Assembly: GCA_023258935.1 (NCBI GenBank)
Contig: JAHFRG010000062.1
Span: 1-9,342, forward strand
DNA: 9,342 bases
Direction: 5' to 3'
Source: Betaproteobacteria bacterium
Lineage (GTDB): Bacteria; Pseudomonadota; Gammaproteobacteria; Burkholderiales; JAHFRG01
Shown: positions 1 through 6,472 of the stretch, piece after piece
How the letters are laid out: each line of letters opens with the position of its first letter
How positions within the stretch are numbered: position 1 is the stretch's first letter
Translations under genes and position numbers: made by a program
The notes under the pieces: model-generated
Database searches by the model: none
What the model was told of the DNA's origin: nothing
The model's input: only the letters and a program-made list of their open reading frames with translations

Positions 1-277
1 GCCGCAGGCGGCGATCCACGCCGGCTATGAACGCGCTTTCGGCACCATTCTCGACTCCAACATCACCACGCTGATCGCCGGCATAGCGCTGTTCATGTTC
101 GGCTCGGGGCCGGTGCGCGGCTTCGCTGTGGTGCTGTGCCTGGGAATATTGACCTCGATGTTCAGCGCAGTGATGGTCTCGCGCAGCATGGTCAATCTGG
201 TTTACGGCAGCCGCCGCAAGCTGGAGAAACTTTCCGTCGGCCAGGTGTGGCACCCGGCGGCTCAAAGCAAAGGCTGA
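1..277 (+). CDS. secD: Protein translocase subunit SecD, C-terminal end (partial)
   Basis: Only the last 91 residues are in the window, read from base 2 to a TGA at 275-277. SecD and SecF form an inner-membrane complex that uses the proton motive force to help SecYEG finish export of proteins. The fragment covers the last transmembrane helices of the SecD/SecF permease domain. Recognisable pieces are GYERAFGTILDSNITTL, then the hydrophobic stretch LIAGIALFMFGSGPVRGFA, then a second helix ending in SMVNLVYGSRRKLEKLS. These line up with the end of E. coli SecD (DANITTLITAIILY, VNLLYGGKR). The protein runs about a dozen residues beyond the E. coli end. The gene is followed 14 bp later by secF, the standard secD-secF order. 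The 5' part lies outside the window. Confidence 0.95.
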   Translation, partial: PQAAIHAGYERAFGTILDSNITTLIAGIALFMFGSGPVRGFAVVLCLGILTSMFSAVMVSRSMVNLVYGSRRKLEKLSVGQVWHPAAQSKG

Positions 278-291
278 ACCAGAATATAACC

Positions 292-1221
292 ATGGAATTT
301 TTCAGAATCAAACACGACATCCCGTTCATGCGCCACGCGCTGGTGTTCAACGTGATTTCCCTCATCACGTTCATTCTCGCGGTGATATTCCTTGCCACCA
401 AAGGGTTGAATTTCGGCGTGGATTTTACCGGCGGCACGGTGATGGAAGTAAGTTACATGCAGACGGCCGACATTCACAAAATCCGCGAATCCCTGGGAAA
501 ACTGGGTTTTGGTGACGCCAGCGTGCAGAATTTCGGCACCTCGCGCGATGTGTTGATCAGGCTGCCTGTCAAAACCGGCATAACCGGCGCCAAGCTGAGC
601 GAGCAGGTGCTGGATGCGCTGCGTCAGGACGATAAGACAGTGCAGATGCGGCGGGTGGAATTCGTGGGACCTCAGGTCGGCAAAGAGCTGGTGGAAAACG
701 GCTCATTGGCGCTGCTGCTGGTTTCCATCGGCATCGTGCTCTATCTGTGGCTGCGCTTCGAGTGGAAATTCGGGCTCGCCGCTATCATTGCCAACCTGCA
801 CGATGTGGTCATCATTCTCGGTTTTTTTTCCTTTTTTCAGTGGGAGTTTTCGCTGTCCGTGCTGGCAGCGGTGCTGGCGATTCTCGGTTATTCGGTAAAC
901 GAGTCAGTGGTGGTGTTTGACCGGATACGCGAAAACTTCCGCAAGATGCGCAGGGCAAGCACGCCGGAGATCATCAACAACGCTATTACCCGTACTACGT
1001 CGCGCACCATCATCACCCACGGATGTACCCAGCTGATGGTGACCTCGATGCTGTTTTTCGGTGGAGAAACGCTGCATTATTTCGCGCTGGCGCTCACCAT
1101 CGGGATTCTCTTCGGGATATATTCTTCGGTGCTGGTGGCGAGTCCCATCGTGATGTGGCTCGGCGTAACGCGCGAGGATTTCATCAAGCCGGAAAAGAAA
1201 GCTGCGGTGGAAACCCCGTAA
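292..1221 (+). CDS. secF: Protein translocase subunit SecF
   Basis: A 309-residue inner-membrane protein, partner of SecD in proton-driven late-stage protein export. Family landmarks are an N-terminal helix at about residues 17-36, the motif NFGVDFTGGT at 40-49 opening the periplasmic P1 domain, and VGPQVGKELVENG at about 125-137 before helix 2. RFEWKFG follows at 155-161, then the helix-4 signature GYSVNESVVVFDRIREN at 199-215, with the last helices at about 243-290. E. coli SecF has Asp where residue 204 is Glu here; from memory the NES form is usual in betaproteobacteria. The ATG at 292 was chosen because MEFFRIKHDIPFM matches the usual SecF start. A longer open frame begins at 136, but that part overlaps secD and has no SecF similarity. 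No clear Shine-Dalgarno precedes the ATG, so translation may be coupled to secD. Confidence 0.97.
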   Translation: MEFFRIKHDIPFMRHALVFNVISLITFILAVIFLATKGLNFGVDFTGGTVMEVSYMQTADIHKIRESLGKLGFGDASVQNFGTSRDVLIRLPVKTGITGAKLSEQVLDALRQDDKTVQMRRVEFVGPQVGKELVENGSLALLLVSIGIVLYLWLRFEWKFGLAAIIANLHDVVIILGFFSFFQWEFSLSVLAAVLAILGYSVNESVVVFDRIRENFRKMRRASTPEIINNAITRTTSRTIITHGCTQLMVTSMLFFGGETLHYFALALTIGILFGIYSSVLVASPIVMWLGVTREDFIKPEKKAAVETP

Positions 1222-1234
1222 CGGCGCGCCCGAC

Positions 1235-1870
1235 GTGGAAGTCATTTCCAGCTTTTTCAACCTGCTGACCCATCTTGATCAGCACCTGCTGTTGCTGTTG
1301 CAGAACTACGGCGGCTGGGTGTACCTGATTCTGTTCCTGATTATTTTCTGCGAAACCGGCTTGGTGGTGACCCCATTTCTACCGGGAGACTCATTACTTT
1401 TCGTAACCGGAACATTGGCGGCGACAGGCGCGCTCAACGTACAGGGAGTTGCGTTGTTGCTCATGGCCGCGTCATTTTCAGGTGACAACACCAATTACTG
1501 GGTTGGCCGTTACCTCGGACCTAAGGTGTTCCGCAAAGAGCAATCGCGCTTTTTCAACTACTACTATCTTGAAAAAACCCGGAGTTTTTACGAAAAACAC
1601 GGGGGTAAAACCATCTTAATTGCACGCTTTATTCCCATCATTCGCACTTTCGCGCCATTCGTTGCGGGGATCGGACGCATGCGCTATCTGCGGTTTGTGC
1701 TTTACAGCCTGGGCGGGAGCGTGTTCTGGATCAGCTTTTTCGTGTTCGGAGGTTTCTACTTCGGCAATGTTCCGCTGGTGAAACAAAATCTGACCGCGTT
1801 TATTATTCTGATTATTTTTGTTTCCATACTGCCGGGCGCGGTTGGATATCTGCGCAGCCGGGCGCGCTAA
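1235..1870 (+). CDS. DedA-family inner-membrane protein (YqjA/YghB type)
   Basis: A 211-residue multi-pass membrane protein of the DedA (SNARE-associated/VTT) family. Members support membrane homeostasis and proton-motive-force-dependent transport, and several have been linked to recycling of undecaprenyl phosphate. The charged residues shown to be essential in E. coli YqjA have clear counterparts: Glu40 (in FCETGLV), Asp52 (in FLPGDSLL), and Arg131 and Arg137 (in ARFIPIIRTFAPFVAG). SGDNTNYWVGRYLG at 82-95 is also typical. The length is close to the usual 210-220. The start is a GTG at 1235, because no in-frame ATG occurs until residue 77 and no earlier start exists in this frame. No Shine-Dalgarno is visible, and the gene begins 13 bp after the secF stop, so coupling to secF is likely. 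It converges with purB across 6 bp. The exact substrate cannot be told from the sequence. Confidence 0.93.
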   Translation: MEVISSFFNLLTHLDQHLLLLLQNYGGWVYLILFLIIFCETGLVVTPFLPGDSLLFVTGTLAATGALNVQGVALLLMAASFSGDNTNYWVGRYLGPKVFRKEQSRFFNYYYLEKTRSFYEKHGGKTILIARFIPIIRTFAPFVAGIGRMRYLRFVLYSLGGSVFWISFFVFGGFYFGNVPLVKQNLTAFIILIIFVSILPGAVGYLRSRAR

Positions 1871-1876
1871 GTCTCG

Positions 1877-3241
1877 CTAAATTCTCTTTGCGAGTTCGAC
1901 CGCTTTGCCGATATATTCCCAGGGCGTCAGTTGCAGCAGCCGTTTTTTTTCGTTTGCCGGAATCGCCAGGCCGTTGATGAAACTGTGGAGTGTTTCGCGC
2001 GTGATGCCGTTTTTCCCACGCGTAAGCTGTTTCAGTTGTTCGTAGGAATTAGCCACGCCGTAGCGGCGCATCACCGTTTGGATGGGTTCTGCCAGCACTT
2101 CCCAATTCTGTTCCAAATCCTGCATCAGGCGCAGCGGATTGGCTTCCAGTTTGTGCAAGCCCTTGAGGCAGGAATCACAGCCAAGCAAGGTATAGCCTAG
2201 CGCCACACCGATATTGCGCAGTACCGTGGAGTCGGTGAGATCACGCTGCCAGCGCGACACCGGCAGCTTGTCGCTCATATGTCGCAGCAGCGCATTAGCG
2301 AGCCCGAGATTACCTTCTGAGTTTTCGAAATCAATCGGGTTTACCTTGTGCGGCATGGTGGAGGAGCCGACTTCCTTTTCATCTACTCTTTGCTTGAAAT
2401 AACCCAGAGCGATATAGCCCCACACATCGCGGTCGAGGTCGAGCAGGATGTTGTTGGCCCCGGCAAACGCGTCGAACAGTTCCGCCATGTAGTCGTGCGG
2501 CTCGATTTGGATGGTATAAGGGTTGAATTCAAATCCGAGGCCTTGGACAAAAGCTTGCGCGAATTTTTCCCAGTCAAAATCAGGATAAGCGGCGAGGTGC
2601 GCGTTGTAGTTCCCCACTGCGCCGTTGATTTTGCCAAGGAGCCTGACTGCGGCGATGCGTTGCTCAGCCCGGCGCAGGCGGTAGGCGACATTGGCGAGCT
2701 CTTTGCCCAAAGTGGTTGAGGAGGCGGGCTGGCCGTGGGTATGGGCAAGCATGGGCGTCGCCGCGAGCTGGTGTGCAAGCTCGGTGAGCGTGCTGATGAT
2801 TTCTTTAAGCGCAGGCAGCATCACCTGCTGGCGCGCGTTTTTCAGCATCAGAGCATAGGACAGGTTATTGATGTCTTCCGAAGTGCAGGCAAAATGGATG
2901 AATTCGGAAACCTTTGCGATTTCCGGGTTGCCCGAGAGATGCTCTCTCAGCCAGTACTCAACGGCTTTGATATCATGATTGATGCGCGACTCGACGGCTT
3001 TTACCGCTTCAGCGTCGGCTTCGGAGAAGTTGGCCGCCATAGCATCGAGTTGCTTCAGTGTGGCAGCTGAAAACGGCGGGACTTCGGTGAGCGATGGCTC
3101 GCGGCTTAAGGCTTTCAGCCATTCAATTTCCACCTGGATGCGATGGCGGATCAGCGCATACTCGCTGAAATACTTGCGCAAGGCTTCGACTTTATTATGG
3201 TAGCGCCCGTCGAGCGGGGAGAGCGCGGTCAATGGCTTCAT
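1877..3241 (-). CDS. purB: Adenylosuccinate lyase
   Basis: A 454-residue cytosolic enzyme of the fumarase/aspartase superfamily. It removes fumarate twice in purine synthesis: from SAICAR, and from adenylosuccinate to give AMP. It belongs to the E. coli PurB type (456 residues). Landmarks are MKPLTALSPLDGRY at the N-terminus, TSEDINN at 120-126, and THGQPAS at 168-174, where His169 aligns with the general acid His171 of E. coli. The signature loop GSSTMPHKVNP lies at 292-302, where Ser293 aligns with the catalytic Ser295. The gene is full length with no lesion. The ATG at 3241 is preceded by AAAGG with a 6-base spacer. It diverges from the UDG-like gene with only 43 bp between the two start codons, so its promoter must lie in or overlap that gene. 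It converges with the DedA gene. Confidence 0.98.
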   Translation of the reverse strand: MKPLTALSPLDGRYHNKVEALRKYFSEYALIRHRIQVEIEWLKALSREPSLTEVPPFSAATLKQLDAMAANFSEADAEAVKAVESRINHDIKAVEYWLREHLSGNPEIAKVSEFIHFACTSEDINNLSYALMLKNARQQVMLPALKEIISTLTELAHQLAATPMLAHTHGQPASSTTLGKELANVAYRLRRAEQRIAAVRLLGKINGAVGNYNAHLAAYPDFDWEKFAQAFVQGLGFEFNPYTIQIEPHDYMAELFDAFAGANNILLDLDRDVWGYIALGYFKQRVDEKEVGSSTMPHKVNPIDFENSEGNLGLANALLRHMSDKLPVSRWQRDLTDSTVLRNIGVALGYTLLGCDSCLKGLHKLEANPLRLMQDLEQNWEVLAEPIQTVMRRYGVANSYEQLKQLTRGKNGITRETLHSFINGLAIPANEKKRLLQLTPWEYIGKAVELAKRI

Positions 3242-3284
3242 TTTATGCCTTTACTCAACAATCGTATTTTATCACAGGTGAAAT

Positions 3285-3887
3285 ATGCGGATGCTTGAAC
3301 CAGGTTCAAGGAGATTTGCCCGATTATTGCGGGAAGTCCGCGCCTGCAGGGTGTGCGAAGCGCATCTGCCTAATCCGCCTAAGCCGATACTGCTTGCCGC
3401 TGCGTCAGCCACGCTGATGATCGTGGGTCAGGCGCCGGGACGCAAAGTGCATGAAACCGGAATTCCCTGGAATGATCCGTCGGGCGACCGCTTGCGCGAA
3501 TGGCTTAAGCTCGAGCGTGAGGTATTCTACAATTCTCGCCGCATTGCCATCATTCCCGCCGGCTTTTGTTATCCCGGCACCGGTGAGAACGGTGATTTGC
3601 CGCCGCGGCCCGAATGTGCGCCGCTATGGCATCCCAGACTGCGCGCGTTGCTGCCGCATATCAAACTTACTTTACTGGTTGGAAATTACGCCCAGGCCTA
3701 TTACCTGGGCGACAGGATGAAATCTTCGGTCACCGAAACGGTGCGCGCTTACCAGGAGTATCTGCCGGAATTTCTGCCGCTGCCGCATCCCAGCCCACGC
3801 AACCGGGGCTGGCTCAAAAGCAATCCGTGGTTCGAGAAAAAAGTAATTCCACAACTTCGCCTGCTGGTTTCTAGCGCGCTCAAATAA
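3285..3887 (+). CDS. Uracil-DNA glycosylase superfamily protein with four-cysteine (Fe-S type) pattern
   Basis: A 200-residue protein with uracil-DNA glycosylase superfamily motifs. Motif 1 is GQAPGRKVHETGIPWNDPSG (residues 48-67); GEAPG-type loops are usual in family 4. Motif 2 is HPSPRNRGW at 168-176. Cysteines at 21, 24, 95 and 111 give C-x2-C and C-x15-C, resembling the four ligands of the 4Fe-4S cluster in family 4 enzymes. The likely role is removal of uracil or another damaged base from DNA, but the activity of this subgroup (GQAPG with PWNDPSG) is not something I can assign with certainty. Two starts are possible: ATG at 3285, 4 bases after AGGTG, or ATG at 3291 with a 10-base spacer. 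The gene diverges from purB. The first codons hold a perfect 17-bp palindrome (3294-3310). Confidence 0.85.
   Translation: MRMLEPGSRRFARLLREVRACRVCEAHLPNPPKPILLAAASATLMIVGQAPGRKVHETGIPWNDPSGDRLREWLKLEREVFYNSRRIAIIPAGFCYPGTGENGDLPPRPECAPLWHPRLRALLPHIKLTLLVGNYAQAYYLGDRMKSSVTETVRAYQEYLPEFLPLPHPSPRNRGWLKSNPWFEKKVIPQLRLLVSSALK
3294..3310. repeat. Perfect 17-bp palindrome in the purB/UDG divergent region
   Basis: CTTGAACC, one A, then GGTTCAAG: two perfect 8-bp arms. It lies in codons 4-9 of the UDG-like gene and 53-69 bases upstream of the purB start codon. The position would suit an operator for purB, but it does not resemble the E. coli PurR box. It may be chance. Confidence 0.5.
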
Positions 3888-3953
3888 CCACAATAAATCT
3901 GCGGCAAATCAATTTTCACAAACGCGACTGCACCGCGTTCGGCAAGATGGGGA

Positions 3954-3962
3954 TGTTATAAT
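3954..3962 (+). promoter_or_regulatory. Extended -10 promoter for the GST gene
   Basis: TGTTATAAT combines a perfect sigma-70 -10 hexamer (TATAAT, 3957-3962) with the TGn extension. The region 16-18 bases upstream has no good -35 match, which is common for extended -10 promoters. Transcription would start near 3969, giving a leader of about 22 bases before the ATG at 3991. The leader carries AGGA (3982-3985) as a Shine-Dalgarno. This suggests the GST gene is transcribed separately from the UDG-like gene. Confidence 0.6.
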
Positions 3963-3990
3963 TAGCGCACAATCGTTTACCAGGACCCCC

Positions 3991-4602
3991 ATGAAATTGA
4001 TTGGATCGCTGACCAGCCCGTACGTGCGCAAAGTGCGCGTTGCGCTCGCCGAGAAGCGCATTGATTACGAGATGCAGGTGGACCTGCCCTGGAACGAGGA
4101 CACCAAGGTGCCGGAGTACAACCCGCTCGGCAAGGTGCCGGTATTGCTCTTGGATGATGGCACCAGCCTGTTTGATTCGCGGGTGATCGTAGAATACCTG
4201 GATACCGTTACTCCCCTGGGCCGGCTGATTCCTGAGGGCAATCGCGAACGCACCCTGGTGAAGCGCTGGGAAGCCTTGGCGGATGGCATTTCTGATGCGG
4301 CCGCAGCCACCGTTATCGAAACGAGACGTCCCGCGAAGCTGCAAAGCAAGGACTGGATAGCCCGTCAGCGCGGCAAGATTGACAGCGGGCTCAAGGCCGT
4401 CTCGATTGAGCTCGGCGAAAAGAGCTGGTGTTCAGGAGATGCCTATAATCTATCCGACATCGCGGTAGGTTGTGCGTTGGGTTTCCTCGATTTGCGCTTG
4501 CCTGAAATCGATTGGCGTGCTTCCTCCCCCAATCTGGAAAAACTCTACACCAAACTCATGCAGCGGGCATCGTTTAAAGATACGGTGCCGCCAGCCGCGT
4601 AA
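3991..4602 (+). CDS. Glutathione S-transferase, YibF type
   Basis: A 203-residue cytosolic GST whose closest recognisable relative is E. coli YibF: MKLIGSLTSPYVRKV matches MKLVGSYTSPFVRKL, and the match continues through EALADGI and NPLGKVPVL. The thioredoxin-like N-domain covers about 1-75. Ser9 in the SLTSP loop is the likely catalytic residue. NPLGKVPVL (44-52) carries the cis-Pro at 50, and Asp62-Ser63 would hold the gamma-glutamyl group of glutathione. The all-helical C-domain includes NLSDIAVG at 153-160, the N-capping-box region. YibF-type GSTs have no settled physiological substrate, so the role is general glutathione conjugation or disulfide-bond reduction. The gene has its own promoter and converges with mnmA, with only 4 bp between the stop codons. 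Confidence 0.93.
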   Translation: MKLIGSLTSPYVRKVRVALAEKRIDYEMQVDLPWNEDTKVPEYNPLGKVPVLLLDDGTSLFDSRVIVEYLDTVTPLGRLIPEGNRERTLVKRWEALADGISDAAAATVIETRRPAKLQSKDWIARQRGKIDSGLKAVSIELGEKSWCSGDAYNLSDIAVGCALGFLDLRLPEIDWRASSPNLEKLYTKLMQRASFKDTVPPAA

Positions 4603-4606
4603 GCGC

Positions 4607-5677
4607 TCAAGCCTCGATAATCCCGCCGCCAAGGCATACCTTGCTCTCGTAAATTACCACGGACTGCCCGGGCGTGACCGCCCATTGCGGCTCGGCAAAC
4701 TCGATGTGGCAACTGTGTTCGTCTACCTGCGTGATGCTGCACGCAGCGTCCGCCTGCCGATAGCGGGTTTTCGCGCAGTACACCCAGTTGCAATGCGGTG
4801 CCCGCCCGCTCACCCAGCTTAAACGGGTGCAGGTGAGTTTCTGGTGGAATAGCGCAGGGTGATCGTGCCCCTGCACTACCACAAGTACATTGCGCGCCAT
4901 GTCTTTGGCTGCCACATACCATGCTTCGCCTTTGCCGCCTATGTTCAAACCTTGGCGCTGGCCTATGGTGTAGTACATGAGACCCATATGCTCGCCCACC
5001 ACTTCGCCATCAGGAGTTTTTATCGCACCGGGGTCTTTCGGGAGATAGCGGTTCAGGAATTCGCGGAATGGACGCTCGCCGATAAAACAAATGCCGGTGC
5101 TGTCTTTCTTGTCGTGGATGGGCAGTCCCTGGCGTTTTGCGATTTCCCTGACTTCGCGCTTGTACAGCTTGCCGAGCGGGAAAAGCGTCTTTGAAAGCTG
5201 TGCTTGGTTCAGGCGGTACAGAAAATAACTTTGATCCTTGGTGCCGTCTTCTGCCTTCAGCAACTGGAACATCCCATCCGTTTCCCGCACCTGGGCGTAA
5301 TGCCCGGTGGCAATAATGTCCGCACCCAGTTGCAGGGCGTGGTCGAGAAACGCCTTGAATTTAATTTCAGCATTGCACAGCACGTCCGGATTCGGGGTGC
5401 GACCGGCGCGGTATTCGTTGAGAAAATCGCTGAATACCCGCTCCTTGTACTCGGCGGAAAAATTAACCGTTTCTATGTCTATCCCGATGCGGTCGGCTAC
5501 AGCAACCGCATCGACCAAATCCTGCCTGGAAGAACAGTATTCGTCGGTGTCGTCATCTTCCCAGTTTTTCATGAAAAGGCCGAGCACATCGAAGCCTTGC
5601 TGCTTCAGCAGCAAGGCAGTGACCGAGGAATCCACTCCGCCCGACATGCCGACGATGACGCGCTTTGTAGAACCCAT
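4607..5677 (-). CDS. mnmA: tRNA-specific 2-thiouridylase MnmA
   Basis: A 356-residue cytosolic enzyme that makes 2-thiouridine at wobble position 34 of tRNA for Lys, Glu and Gln, taking sulfur relayed from IscS. The PP-loop ATP site is SGGVDSS (12-18). NPDVLCNAEIKF carries the nucleophile Cys101 and STGICFIG carries Cys197; these match Cys102 and Cys199 of E. coli. FMKNWEDDD (35-43), TGHYAQ (124-129) and the C-terminal beta-barrel with SGRAPHCNW are also present. The gene is full length. The start codon is odd: the ATG and first codons (MGS) lie in the end of a repeat element (5668-5937), with no Shine-Dalgarno at a proper distance. Family similarity begins at about KRVIVG (residues 5-10), so this start is the only sensible one. 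The next ATG (codon 11) would cut into the PP-loop domain. Confidence 0.97.
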   Translation of the reverse strand: MGSTKRVIVGMSGGVDSSVTALLLKQQGFDVLGLFMKNWEDDDTDEYCSSRQDLVDAVAVADRIGIDIETVNFSAEYKERVFSDFLNEYRAGRTPNPDVLCNAEIKFKAFLDHALQLGADIIATGHYAQVRETDGMFQLLKAEDGTKDQSYFLYRLNQAQLSKTLFPLGKLYKREVREIAKRQGLPIHDKKDSTGICFIGERPFREFLNRYLPKDPGAIKTPDGEVVGEHMGLMYYTIGQRQGLNIGGKGEAWYVAAKDMARNVLVVVQGHDHPALFHQKLTCTRLSWVSGRAPHCNWVYCAKTRYRQADAACSITQVDEHSCHIEFAEPQWAVTPGQSVVIYESKVCLGGGIIEA

Positions 5678-5695
5678 CTCAATAATACCCGCGTG
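5668..5695. repeat. Terminal inverted repeat, mnmA side
   Basis: Read on the - strand it contains TATTATTGAGATGGGTTCTA; its ATG is the mnmA start codon. It differs from the other end at two of 28 positions, both in the inner part. Confidence 0.9.
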
Positions 5696-5909
5696 ATGCG
5701 TTGCGGGCCAGAAAGCGATGACTGCAAGGAGCGAGGAGGCCGCATAGCCCCACTATGCAACGACGAGCAACGCCGCAGGCGCGGTTTCTGGCCGCAACCC
5801 TTCGGGACGGGGCGATTTTGGGCCACTTCGGCGTTGCTCGCCGCTTGTTTGGAGTGACCAAACCGCGCGGCTCGCGCCTGGAACTGGTACCAAAATCGCT
5901 ACCGTCGCA

Positions 5910-5937
5910 CACGTGAGTATTATTGAGATGGGTTCTA
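5910..5937. repeat. Terminal inverted repeat, exported-protein side
   Basis: On the + strand this end contains TATTATTGAGATGGGTTCTA, the inverted partner of 5668-5695. On the - strand its outermost three bases (TAG) are the stop codon of the exported-protein gene. Confidence 0.9.
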
Positions 5938-6468
5938 AGCATCAGGTTTGGCGCCTTTCAACCACTCATCGAGGGGGAATATCACTGCGGGATGGCCGTT
6001 TTCGAAAAACCAGGAATCCACTACGAATTCCTGATGAGTGCGGATTTCAGTAATGCGCGCTGCCCAATGTGCTTTGGTGGCGCCGCGCACCACGCGGCTC
6101 TGCACGCGGTGAAGTTTGAACAAACCGCGCTTTTCAAGAACTCTCAGGTAAGCCGTGGTGTTGATTGAGTGATCCGCGGAATCCATGCGGCCATCGACAC
6201 TTCCATCGTTATCCCTGCCTTTGTCGCGAAAGACCGGACTTTGTTCCCCGGCATAGCGTGCGAGCATGCCCACCGCTTGGGCTATTGCCTCGCGCTCCTC
6301 CGCCGCATTAAGGTGACCTCTGAACAGTACAGCCACGTTTCCTAGTTGCTGCTCGTTGAATGTCACAGTAGCGTTCGCTGCGCAGCCATAGTTGTAGCAG
6401 ATCTTTACTTCTTCGGCTTGCGCGGGCACGCAATAAGCAAGGAACAACAAGAAAATGATTCTGCGCAT
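5935..6468 (-). CDS. Conserved exported (periplasmic) protein of unknown function
   Basis: A 177-residue protein with a classical signal peptide, MRRIIFLLFLAYCVPAQA, cleaved after the AQA at residue 18. I do not know a named family, though similar exported proteins are familiar from Pseudomonas and other proteobacteria. Visible features of the mature part are a close Cys pair (24 and 29, CYNYGC), an Asp-rich stretch with GRMDSADHSINTT at 93-105, His120 in KLHRV, AHWAARI at 133-139, and FVVDSWFFENGHPAVIFPL at 148-166. The order DSADHS, then H, then VVDSW recalls a transglutaminase or cysteine-peptidase fold with the nucleophile position occupied by Ser97; this is inference. The ATG at 6468 was chosen because it begins the signal peptide and lies 4 bp after the nudJ stop. 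A longer frame to 6534 overlaps nudJ. The stop codon is made by the edge of the repeat element, so the native C-terminus may differ slightly. Confidence 0.85.
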   Translation of the reverse strand: MRRIIFLLFLAYCVPAQAEEVKICYNYGCAANATVTFNEQQLGNVAVLFRGHLNAAEEREAIAQAVGMLARYAGEQSPVFRDKGRDNDGSVDGRMDSADHSINTTAYLRVLEKRGLFKLHRVQSRVVRGATKAHWAARITEIRTHQEFVVDSWFFENGHPAVIFPLDEWLKGAKPDA

Positions 6469-6472
6469 ACGC

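Larger units (their letters stand above)
5668..5937. mobile_element. MITE-like 270-bp element with 28-bp inverted ends
   Basis: The two ends, 5668-5695 and 5910-5937, are inverted copies matching at 26 of 28 positions, with the outer 21 perfect. The outermost bases are TAGAACCC and GGGTTCTA, so TA lies at both edges and could be a TA target duplication. No longer duplication is seen. The interior carries further inverted pairs: 5701-5714 with 5785-5797 (one base missing), 5764-5775 with 5829-5840 (12 perfect), 5776-5783 with 5873-5880, 5779-5787 with 5860-5868, and 5812-5821 with 5890-5899. Short hairpins lie at 5742-5758 (GCATAG/CTATGC) and 5847-5863 (GTTTGG/CCAAAC). No transposase or credible gene lies inside. 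This looks like a non-autonomous miniature element or a structured dispersed repeat; the family is not identified. Mobility is inferred from shape only, since just one copy is visible. Confidence 0.75.

Noticed and set aside
136..291. N-terminal extension of secF upstream of 292
   Set aside because: It overlaps the secD end in another frame and carries no SecF similarity; the usual SecF start is at 292.
5605..5826. Small frame spanning the mnmA start and the repeat element on the - strand
   Set aside because: Arg/Ser-rich, low-complexity product from repeat DNA and out-of-frame mnmA codons; no ribosome site.
5204..5857. Open frame of 217 codons on the + strand opposite mnmA
   Set aside because: It is antisense to a certain gene, its product resembles no family, and it runs into the repeat element.
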